Shown: piece after piece, positions 52,130-59,327 of the stretch
Position numbering within the stretch: position 1 is the stretch's first letter
How the letters are laid out: every line of letters starts with the position of its first letter
NCBI GenBank assembly: GCA_002083555.1
Contig: MSXN01000024.1
Span: 1-64,000, forward strand
DNA from: Nitrospira sp. ST-bin5
GTDB lineage: Bacteria > Nitrospirota > Nitrospiria > Nitrospirales > Nitrospiraceae
DNA length: 64,000 nt
Reading direction: 5' to 3'
The notes under the pieces: generated by a model
What the model saw: the letters and a program-made list of their open reading frames with translations, nothing else
The model's database searches: none
What the model was told of the DNA's origin: nothing
Translations under genes and position numbers: made by a program

Positions 52130-52421
52130 CTTAGACGAATTTCACAGTCCCGAAAACTTAAATAGGTAACGTCTCAGGTAACAGTAAAGATTTATCTGTT
52201 TCGCCATGCCTTAGGCAGCACTACTTCCTCCCCCTCTCTTCACTGAAAATAGCTCCGATCGAGATTCTCTCTTTTCAATGGCGCGAGATACCCGTGCATG
52301 GTTCACGGCTTAGGGTTCTCGGCATAGTGATGGAGTGTGATTGCGGCAGATTCAGAACTAGGACCAAAACCGTGACCGAACCGTGACCAGAATGAATAAA
52401 CCAGCAGGTGGAGCTCTATGC
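52130..52421. other. Intergenic, right of attachment site
   Basis: No gene or clear signal seen. Confidence 0.35.
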
Positions 52422-52730
52422 TTAGAAAATGCTGCGGAAGCCATTCAGGTTAAACTTGGTCAAACTCCCCCACTCATCCGATGGTGCAGCGCCTTTAGCG
52501 GAGACGCCTCCCGTCGAAGACGACGTGGAAATTATTGTGAGGGGAATTTCGTTTGGAACAGTGTCGCCTCCCTCATGGCCCATCTCCGCGTGTGGAGGCA
52601 AGGCAAAATGCTCAAGCTCAGCACCCACTATCAGGCAAGCCAATGTAAGACTACCCAGCTTAAGACCATTCTCGTGCATAGCCCTTCCCCCCTTCATGAG
52701 GCTTTCAAGACCGTCATTGTTTCTCTCCAC
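52422..52730 (-). CDS. Hypothetical protein downstream of TAC module
   Basis: 102 aa from a GTG start, overlapping the end of the SecB-like gene by 17 bp in another frame, so probably co-translated. One hydrophobic stretch (LGSLTLACLIVGAELEHF) could span a membrane or act as a chaperone client tag. The rest is polar and Ser/Thr-rich. No family recognised. A plus-strand frame over the same bases is less convincing. Confidence 0.45.
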   Translation of the reverse strand: MERNNDGLESLMKGGRAMHENGLKLGSLTLACLIVGAELEHFALPPHAEMGHEGGDTVPNEIPLTIISTSSSTGGVSAKGAAPSDEWGSLTKFNLNGFRSIF

Positions 52731-53214
52731 CAGCCATAGCAGGAACTTCCTTTGTCCCGACAGAGCTCACGTCTGTGTTCCCTGAGTTGTTTAGGATTTC
52801 GACAAAGTTTACTGCTGGGAGAAGATACTTCCCAAACTCGCTGACTCCCGTAGCCTGTGCCACTAGCCCACGGGCTAAACCCATCAAGATACTGCTGCCG
52901 TTTAGTGTAACTAGTCTTTCCTTCTGAGCCTGAGGGGTGTCGGTTTCAGGTTTGAAGTTGAAGTACCCTTCGATTCGCATACTAACGTGGTACGGATCCA
53001 GGGCGGGACTCACCGCTGACGGTTCTACCATAATCGTCAAGGCAACCATAAAATGATCGGGGGCATTTGCAGCAACTCCAAATTCAATACCGCAATGAAT
53101 CTTTCCTTCATTGCGTACCTTGGCCTCAGCATTAAACGCTGGATTGCTTCGATAACTCAGCTCTTTGACAAAATAATTATTAAGCAGCAATGGCGAGATC
53201 ATTAGTAACCTCAT
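52714..53214 (-). CDS. SecB-like chaperone of a toxin-antitoxin-chaperone system
   Basis: 166 aa (or 162 from ATG 53202, which has GAGG upstream). The SecB fold is recognisable: KELSYRSNPAF, the strand-rich core, and LNGSSILMGLARGLVAQATG with KYLLPAVNFVEI near the end, typical of SecB and its TAC relatives. It overlaps the antitoxin end by 35 bp. In known TAC systems the chaperone holds the antitoxin's unstable C terminus and lets it block the toxin. This one is dedicated rather than the housekeeping SecB, judged by context. Confidence 0.85.
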   Translation of the reverse strand: MRLLMISPLLLNNYFVKELSYRSNPAFNAEAKVRNEGKIHCGIEFGVAANAPDHFMVALTIMVEPSAVSPALDPYHVSMRIEGYFNFKPETDTPQAQKERLVTLNGSSILMGLARGLVAQATGVSEFGKYLLPAVNFVEILNNSGNTDVSSVGTKEVPAMAGGEKQ

Positions 53215-53596
53215 TAGGCTGTTCCGCAGCTACATGCATATGCCTTCGTGTCACGGTGTACTCTCGAATTATGGCGATACTTGGCGCGGGGGCCAAAGAG
53301 CTCGTGGCTGATTGTGCAATCCCTAGTTTCGGCTCGAAGTGGATATCGAGTGTTTGCCCCAGGGCTTCTGAAAGCATGAGCAAGCTCTTGATGGTAAGAT
53401 TAGGATTGCCGTTCAAGATCTTTGTGATATAAGCGGGAGTTACTCCTAACCGCTTCGCTAGCTCGCTTCGGGTCATCCCTTGGCTCTCGATCAACTTACA
53501 AACCTGTTCGGCCACCTCAAAAAGGATCTTCTCTAGGCGATACTCAAATGTATTTCTGGCCGCCTCTAACTTCTGCCTAAGTTCAGCAATTCCCAT
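53180..53596 (-). CDS. XRE-type antitoxin (HigA-like) with chaperone-dependent tail
   Basis: 138 aa. Helices 30-75 form the Cro/C1-type DNA-binding domain (MTRSELAKRLGVTPAYITKILNGNPNLTIKSLLMLSEAL). The C-terminal about 50 residues are unstructured-looking with hydrophobic patches (IAIIREYTVTRR), as expected of a chaperone-addiction region. It follows the toxin by 4 bp and overlaps the SecB-like gene. Confidence 0.82.
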   Translation of the reverse strand: MGIAELRQKLEAARNTFEYRLEKILFEVAEQVCKLIESQGMTRSELAKRLGVTPAYITKILNGNPNLTIKSLLMLSEALGQTLDIHFEPKLGIAQSATSSLAPAPSIAIIREYTVTRRHMHVAAEQPNEVTNDLAIAA

Positions 53597-53600
53597 GTCA

Positions 53601-53972
53601 TCACCTCTCCATCACGAAAAGATCCTTGCGTAACGCCTCTGCTTGATCACAATATCGACGCTCAACCTTCTTTCCACCATGTTTGTTCTTCATGAACCCA
53701 ATGGCCATCACGAAAGACTTCTTGCCGTGGAAGAATCCATAAATGCGGGCATTAGTAGTCTTTAAGGCGTAGATCCCATTTCCTTCATTGTTAAATTTTT
53801 CTTTATTTGTCGGAGGCCCATGGTCTCTCAAAACATCAATCAAATGAGACATCTTGACGAACTCAGGACCAAGCAGCGATTCAATGAAGCCTGACACCTC
53901 ACTGACGCCATCCCTCTCAAGACAGTAGATATCAAATTTTAAGCCGCTATAGAGCAGCTGCTTACTTAACAT
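53601..53972 (-). CDS. RelE/HigB-type toxin (Gp49-like)
   Basis: 123 aa, first gene of the operon. Features of the phage-derived Gp49-like/HigB group: KFDIYCLERDG, a helix before MSHLIDVLRDHG, then YALKTTNARIYGFFHGKKSFVMAIGFMKNKHGGKK, a basic strand pair likely binding the ribosome and mRNA. Such toxins cut mRNA during translation. The ATG 53972 directly abuts an 18-bp palindrome, leaving no room for a ribosome site, so translation may be leaderless or start later. Confidence 0.82.
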   Translation of the reverse strand: MLSKQLLYSGLKFDIYCLERDGVSEVSGFIESLLGPEFVKMSHLIDVLRDHGPPTNKEKFNNEGNGIYALKTTNARIYGFFHGKKSFVMAIGFMKNKHGGKKVERRYCDQAEALRKDLFVMER

Positions 53973-53990
53973 ATTAACCTATAGGTTAAT
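53973..53990 (-). promoter_or_regulatory. 18-bp palindromic operator at toxin start
   Basis: ATTAACCTATAGGTTAAT is a perfect palindrome ending one base before the toxin ATG (read on the minus strand). TATAGGTT-like words inside could serve as a -10 region. It is a likely binding site for the XRE antitoxin. Confidence 0.7.
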
Positions 53991-54269
53991 CGCTGGCAAA
54001 CGGAAATATATTACAGACATCGCAATAACTCAATAACTTACGATAGTCATTGCCATTTATACACAAACTATATCCCTCTTATTGATATTCCACTCTTAAA
54101 GGTTTGCCCTTCCACGACTCCCACTGCGACACAGGTTTATTCTCATAGACAATTCCCCGCCTATCGATACCCCGCTGCTTCCGTAAGCTTCCTTGAAAAG
54201 TAGACAGATCAAATGGACATGCAAGAGTGCACACACATGACCTTGGGGGACACAGGGTATGATTGGAAC
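53991..54269. other. AT-rich intergenic region
   Basis: No gene supported. AT-rich compared with the core DNA to the right. Contains the upstream side of the toxin operon promoter. Confidence 0.4.
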
Positions 54270-54309
54270 AAAAAGAAAGGGCCGCGCCTGCAAAGACGTA
54301 GCCCCTTCA
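54270..54309 (-). terminator. Terminator of the glr operon
   Basis: On the minus strand GAAGGGGC pairs with GCCCTTTC (one G-U pair), followed by TTTTT. It lies about 67 bp beyond the glrR stop, fitting an intrinsic terminator. Confidence 0.6.
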
Positions 54310-54375
54310 GTTAAATACTGCTGAGTGTAACTTTAACTGCAAGCCCAACCCCGATGTCAGACCGACTCTCGTGTT

Positions 54376-55794
54376 CTACCGGTCGGCTTCCATCAGAGTG
54401 GATTCATCTTCCATCTCTTCGAGATCAGCCTCGATCTTCCCCTTCGTGGTCGAGGGATGCAATCCGTATTTTCGTAACATCTTATAAAAGTCTGCCCGAT
54501 AGCGGCCGGCGAACTGGGCGGCGCGGGAGATATTCCCGCCGGTCAGCTGAAGCACATTCTTTAGATACGTCCGCTCGAATTCTTCCTTCGCCTCTGTCAG
54601 AGGCTTCAGCGGCGTATCCGGAGACACTCCCACTGAGGGCAGAAGGTCCGGGGTAATCATATCCTGCCTGGTCATCACCACGGCTTTCTCGATAGCATTT
54701 TCCAGTTCGCGCACATTGCCCGGCCAGGGATTCACCATCAAGCGATGCAGCGCCGTCGGCGTAAAACCACGGACGTCTTTATTCGCCCGCTGGTTGCTGA
54801 TCTTGAGGAAATGCTGGGCGAGCAACGGAATATCGTCGCGACGGTCGCGCAGCGGCGGAATGAAGAGCGGCACGACGGAAATCCGGTAATACAGATCGTT
54901 ACGGAAACTGCCATTCTTGACCGCTTCGCCGAGATCTTTGTTCGTCGCGGCAATGATGCGTACATCAATCTTAGTCGAGAGTTCAGAGCCGACTTCGCGG
55001 ACTTCACGCTCTTGAACCGCACGCAGCAGCTTCACCTGCATCGATAACGGCATTTCACCGATTTCATCGAGGAATATCGTCCCGCCATTGGCGCTCTGAA
55101 AGAGTCCCTTCTTAGCGCCATGCGCGCTGGTGAAGGCCCCGCGCACATGTCCGAAGAGTTCGCTCTCGAAGAGGGTTTCAGGAATGGCTGCGCAGTTCAA
55201 CGCAACAAACGGCCCTTTGCTCCGGCGGCTGTTGGTGTGCGCCACCCGAGCCATCACTTCCTTCCCGGTACCGGTTTCGCCGAACAGAAGAATGGTGGCA
55301 TCGGAATCCGCCACTTGAGCGATCTGCTGGAAGAGCCGCTGCATCGCCGGGCTGCGCGCGACGACGTTTTCAAGCCCGTACAGCTCCTTGACCAACGACT
55401 TCAGCCGCTGAATTTCTTTGCTCATGCGCTGTTGCGACAAGGCTTTTTCGATCGTGGCTTTCAGCTCTTTGTCGTCGAATGGTTTCGTCAGATACCCGAA
55501 CGCGCCGCGCTGCATCGCTTCGACGGCATTCGGAATACTGCCGTGCGCAGTCAGGATAATCACCGGCAACTGCGGATGAATCCGGAGCAGTTCCTCCGTC
55601 ACATCCAGACCATCCTCCCCACGCAGTCGCAAGTCCGTAATGGCCAGATCGAACATCTTCTTTTTTGCCTCCACCAGAGCTTCATGCCCGGTGGTGCAAG
55701 ATGTGACGGCAAATCCCTCTGCGGAGAGCCGCATCTTCAGCAGATGCAGCAATCCTTCATCGTCATCGACTACTAAGATCTGTTCCTTGTCCAT
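54376..55794 (-). CDS. glrR: Sigma54-dependent response regulator, GlrR-like
   Basis: 472 aa from ATG 55794. Receiver domain with phosphorylation site Asp54 (ITDLRL) and Lys in YLTKPFDD, AAA+ domain with Walker A GETGTGKE (172-179) and DEIGEMP, and a Fis-like C-terminal helix-turn-helix (GGNISRAAQFAGRYRADFYKML). Order and motifs match GlrR/QseF. The loop that contacts sigma54 reads GAFTSA (219-224) rather than the usual GAFTGA. It is the last gene of an operon with its kinase and a lipoprotein. Confidence 0.9.
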   Translation of the reverse strand: MDKEQILVVDDDEGLLHLLKMRLSAEGFAVTSCTTGHEALVEAKKKMFDLAITDLRLRGEDGLDVTEELLRIHPQLPVIILTAHGSIPNAVEAMQRGAFGYLTKPFDDKELKATIEKALSQQRMSKEIQRLKSLVKELYGLENVVARSPAMQRLFQQIAQVADSDATILLFGETGTGKEVMARVAHTNSRRSKGPFVALNCAAIPETLFESELFGHVRGAFTSAHGAKKGLFQSANGGTIFLDEIGEMPLSMQVKLLRAVQEREVREVGSELSTKIDVRIIAATNKDLGEAVKNGSFRNDLYYRISVVPLFIPPLRDRRDDIPLLAQHFLKISNQRANKDVRGFTPTALHRLMVNPWPGNVRELENAIEKAVVMTRQDMITPDLLPSVGVSPDTPLKPLTEAKEEFERTYLKNVLQLTGGNISRAAQFAGRYRADFYKMLRKYGLHPSTTKGKIEADLEEMEDESTLMEADR

Positions 55795-55801
55795 AGGCTC
55801 C

Positions 55802-56575
55802 TTACTGCGCAGGTGCGGGTTCCGGCACAGGAACAGGCGCACTTGCTGATGGCGGACGAATCGGTCGAACCTTCTCTCGCATCTCTTGATCGATCCGCTT
55901 CAGCGCCTCCAATTGGCTTGAAAGTTCTTCGATCTTCTTATCCCGCTCCATGACTTGTTTCTGAAATGTTTGGACTGAGCCCTGCTCGGAAGCCGTTCTC
56001 GGACCATCTTTGTCCTTCTTCGATGTCAACGTCTCGATCTTTCGTTCCTGGTCGGCAATCTGCCGCTGTAGCGCTTCAATCGCTTGCGCATCAGCATCCT
56101 TCATCCCGCGAAGTTGCTGCATAATTACTTCACGATCAAGCAAGTCCCGCACCAGGCGATCGATCGCTAGACTTAAAGCGCTATTCGCATCGGCCATGGC
56201 GGGAGCCGTTAACACCGCCTGCACCCAAGACGGGTCCTTCGAGCCATTCCCATCCTGCAGCAGTTTCAGCCAGGCTTTACTGGATGCGGCTAACTGACTT
56301 TTGGGTGCAACGGCGAGGACCTTCCCAAAGTATTTTTCAGCAACTTCGCGGCTTTCGTACAATCCTAAGAGGCCACGGGTAAAATAGGCATGGTCGCACG
56401 AACTCGTTTCGTTGCATTTCTGGACAATAGCGTCCTGCTTCTTTGCAAGTGTCTGATAGAGCTTGGATTCTGCTGAATCGACATGGAAAAAAGGCTGATT
56501 CAGGGGCAAGGGCGACGTCCAGCCCGCACATCCGCTTATCACAATAGGAATAATCCACAATACGGCACTCTTCAT
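55802..56575 (-). CDS. QseG/YfhG-like lipoprotein of the Glr system
   Basis: 257 aa. Signal peptide with lipobox ISGC, then a helical TPR-like part (AYFTRGLLGLYESREVAEKYFGKVL), a long coiled coil from about 150 to 225 and a Pro/Ala tail. A lipoprotein between glrK and glrR is the arrangement of QseE-QseG-QseF in enterobacteria, where it modulates the kinase in the envelope. The start at 56575 is chosen because GAGGG lies five bases upstream. Confidence 0.75.
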   Translation of the reverse strand: MKSAVLWIIPIVISGCAGWTSPLPLNQPFFHVDSAESKLYQTLAKKQDAIVQKCNETSSCDHAYFTRGLLGLYESREVAEKYFGKVLAVAPKSQLAASSKAWLKLLQDGNGSKDPSWVQAVLTAPAMADANSALSLAIDRLVRDLLDREVIMQQLRGMKDADAQAIEALQRQIADQERKIETLTSKKDKDGPRTASEQGSVQTFQKQVMERDKKIEELSSQLEALKRIDQEMREKVRPIRPPSASAPVPVPEPAPAQ

Positions 56576-56583
56576 AGTCACCC

Positions 56584-58056
56584 TCAGCTTGTCCCGCCAG
56601 GTTTAGTCAACCGTAGGATAAACCGTACAGTCGTTCCCTTTCCAGCCTCTCCTTCAATCCAGATCCGCCCGCTATGGGCCTCAACGATTTTCTTGGCCAG
56701 TGCCAAGCCAAGCCCGCTGCCTGCAGAGGCATTCTTGGCCTTATTGCGTCCCTGATAAAACCGTTCAAAAATATGAGGAAGATCTTCCGAATCGATACCC
56801 GGCCCGGCATCGGATACCGACACCTCCAGTACCCCCGCCTTAGAATCAGGAGCCATCTGCAATTTGACGATGCCTCCTTCGGGACTGAATTTCAAGGCAT
56901 TAGACAAGAGATTATCCAACACTTGTTCAATGCGCAGCGCATCGGCCTTCACCCACAACCGCTCTTTCGGATGTTCCGTGAGGAGCTGCACATGTTTGGA
57001 ATCAGCCAAAAGTCTGACCTTATTGACGGAAATATCCGCAATGCGATTCAGATCGATCGGGACAATGCGATATTCCATCATCCCCGCTTCCATCTTCGAA
57101 AGATCGAGAATCGTCGAGATGAGGTGAATCAGCCGTCGACTGCTGTCGGCCATGATCCGAAGCGTGGTCCGCTGCTCTTGCACGAGCGGTCCTGGAATTT
57201 CATCGAGGAGCAGATGAGTCCCTTCCTGAATCGAGGCCATCGGCGTGCGCAGTTCATGCGACACGTGGGCGAGAAATTCCGACTTCATGTCGTCCAGCTC
57301 TTGGAGCTTCCCCCCCATCCAGTTCACGGTGTCCACCAGATCACGAAGCTCCGATGGGGCGGTGATTTCCAATGGTGTCCCGAATTTTCCCTGGCCGATC
57401 AGCTTGATATGTCCCTGCAGCTGACGAAGCGGCCGTAGAATACTGTAACTGGCAATTCCCGCGAGTCCAAGCCCGAAGACCAAGGCCACCAAGACCAACT
57501 GCTCCGTGACGGCTTCCGCTCGCGCCGCACTGGCACGTGATTCGCTAACCCCCACACTCACGCGAGCTTCATGTACATCGATATAGCTTTGGATCGTCGC
57601 AGACATCCGATCCATAATCGCATCTCGACGATTCTCGTATCCTACCTCATGCCCGCCGATCCGATCGCCGCCTTGCTCGAATTCGTCATGAAAAATGACC
57701 AGGCGTTCTTGTAGCAGCTGCCCGGCCTCTTGTAGCAACGTGATGGCATGAGGCGCGACTTCTTGATCGCGGAGATGCTGAAGGTTCCGCTGGAACTCCT
57801 CAACTTCTTCATTAAAATTCGTCAGGAACGTCCCGTCTTTCGTCGCAAGATATTTCTTTTCGCTATTGAGCTGGGCAAATAACGACTCGTGCAGTCGCTT
57901 GGCCGCCTCCACTGCGGGATAGTGAAACGACGCCATTTCCGTACTGAGAGCCGTGAGCTGGCGCAGCTGGAACAACGCATAGAGATTGACCCCAGCCATG
58001 ACCACAATAATCACCAGACAGGTGAGAACCAACCGCCAAAATATGGAGAGTCTCAT
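56584..58056 (-). CDS. glrK: Membrane histidine kinase, GlrK-like
   Basis: 490 aa. TM1 about 9-30, a helical periplasmic sensor (35-185), TM2 about 187-207, a HAMP linker, HisKA with phospho-acceptor His267 in HVSHELRTP, and a HATPase domain with N box NLLSNALKFS and G boxes DAGPGI and GSGLGLALAKKI. Partner of the GlrR-like regulator. Probably senses envelope stress, by analogy with GlrK/QseE. 8 bp separate it from the lipoprotein. Confidence 0.9.
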   Translation of the reverse strand: MRLSIFWRLVLTCLVIIVVMAGVNLYALFQLRQLTALSTEMASFHYPAVEAAKRLHESLFAQLNSEKKYLATKDGTFLTNFNEEVEEFQRNLQHLRDQEVAPHAITLLQEAGQLLQERLVIFHDEFEQGGDRIGGHEVGYENRRDAIMDRMSATIQSYIDVHEARVSVGVSESRASAARAEAVTEQLVLVALVFGLGLAGIASYSILRPLRQLQGHIKLIGQGKFGTPLEITAPSELRDLVDTVNWMGGKLQELDDMKSEFLAHVSHELRTPMASIQEGTHLLLDEIPGPLVQEQRTTLRIMADSSRRLIHLISTILDLSKMEAGMMEYRIVPIDLNRIADISVNKVRLLADSKHVQLLTEHPKERLWVKADALRIEQVLDNLLSNALKFSPEGGIVKLQMAPDSKAGVLEVSVSDAGPGIDSEDLPHIFERFYQGRNKAKNASAGSGLGLALAKKIVEAHSGRIWIEGEAGKGTTVRFILRLTKPGGTS

Positions 58057-58102
58057 GATCCGAGCAGCCTTCGTCTAACGAGCTACAATCACCGTATCAT
58101 CA

Positions 58103-58124
58103 AGTGTATGTAAAACCATACACT
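58103..58124 (-). promoter_or_regulatory. Inverted repeat upstream of glrK
   Basis: AGTGTATG-TAAAAC-CATACACT, perfect 8-bp arms, 47 bp before the glrK start. Could be an operator. The region up to 58259 is otherwise empty and AT-rich. Confidence 0.5.
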
Positions 58125-58259
58125 ACTTCACTCTCTGTCACAACTGTTGCGGTACTGTTTTCTGTCAGTTTCAGACTAGTTTATGAAGCTTCAAACTCTC
58201 ACACGCTCTCAATCCTGGAATCGGCGCGAGTTCTCCACTGACGATCGCAATCCAATCAG

Positions 58260-59090
58260 CTATCGACCGTCACCAAATCGACGGGCGAACTCGCGCTGCC
58301 GGTGAGAGGAGCCGTGGAGTAATGCAAAGAGATGGCCGCGGAACAGCAAGATGCTCATGGCCACAGGAGGAGTAAGAAGAATTGCTAAAATCCAGTAGGC
58401 GTCGGACGGGAATCCCAGATAGCCAAACCACCCGCCAAGTACGGTGAACGGGAGAATCAAGAGTTGGAAAAAGTCGAGCCCTGCTCCTCGACCAAGACGA
58501 CTGGACAATCGGACGAACTGTTCAAGCCCGGACGGCGATACCACCACTGGAAGTATCAAGAGTCCGAACGGCAAGAACCATTCGATCCAATTTGCCAGCA
58601 CAAACTCATAGCAGGTCTTCAACACGTCCAGCGGAGAATCCTGCCGTACCTGATAAATCACCTCCGGTGCCGGATTCAGCAAAATGAAAAGAAGAAGGAG
58701 CGCCGCCGACGAGAGAAATTGGCCATAGGGATTGGCTTGAGTGCCCATATCGAGTGCCATGATGGGGAGCCACAAGACAAATCCCACCCCGATGACTTCC
58801 CAAAAGTAGCAGCCCAGACTTTCCTGGATGTCGTGCAATTGAAGAGAGCGGGCACCGCCAAGCGATTGCTCGATCAACGACAGCGTCGCTCCTACCAACA
58901 GGGCGTTGAGGGCCCCGAGCAGAAAACCGCCGGCAATGCCCAATGAGCCGGCCACTTGCGACACGCCGACAAACAGCAGCGCGAATCCCACCAACGCGAG
59001 CATGGCGATCCAGCCATGACGGAGCGACCGCACGGTCGAGCGAAACGCCTGGCGATAGAGTTCAAAGAGTGAGGACACGTGACTGGGCAT
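58260..59090 (-). CDS. Integral membrane protein of unknown function
   Basis: 276 aa with about six to seven hydrophobic helices (for example IAMLALVGFALLFVGVSQVAG and LLLLFILLNPAPE) and a basic C-terminal tail (HRQREFARRFG). No catalytic motif seen. It starts from ATG 59090 on the minus strand, 200 bp upstream of glrK, with its own transcription likely. Family not recognised. Confidence 0.6.
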   Translation of the reverse strand: MPSHVSSLFELYRQAFRSTVRSLRHGWIAMLALVGFALLFVGVSQVAGSLGIAGGFLLGALNALLVGATLSLIEQSLGGARSLQLHDIQESLGCYFWEVIGVGFVLWLPIMALDMGTQANPYGQFLSSAALLLLFILLNPAPEVIYQVRQDSPLDVLKTCYEFVLANWIEWFLPFGLLILPVVVSPSGLEQFVRLSSRLGRGAGLDFFQLLILPFTVLGGWFGYLGFPSDAYWILAILLTPPVAMSILLFRGHLFALLHGSSHRQREFARRFGDGR

Positions 59091-59327
59091 CTGTAACTCT
59101 TCCCGCCTTATCCTACCTTTGACGTTAGCAGCGGGCGGACATTGCCGGCCGCATTAACTATTCACTGAACACGAGACGGCACGAGGTCGCACCTTAATCC
59201 TGAACGGTTGGTGGGTCAAGAACGGACCGGAGAAAGGAGATTCTCCCCGCTCATGGCTTGACACGTCCCGACCGATGATTATTAGACGTTCATCAGCAAC
59301 TCGCGCACCTGTCGAGGAGGAATTCCC

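Noticed and set aside
52429..52785. Plus-strand frame opposite the TAC fourth gene
   Set aside because: The minus-strand frame overlaps the SecB-like gene in a coupled way and has better protein-like composition.
54834..54843. CGTCGCGACG in glrR as a copy of the dispersed palindrome
   Set aside because: Only the 10-bp core matches, the outer bases differ, and it encodes the family-typical Arg-Arg-Asp-Asp stretch.
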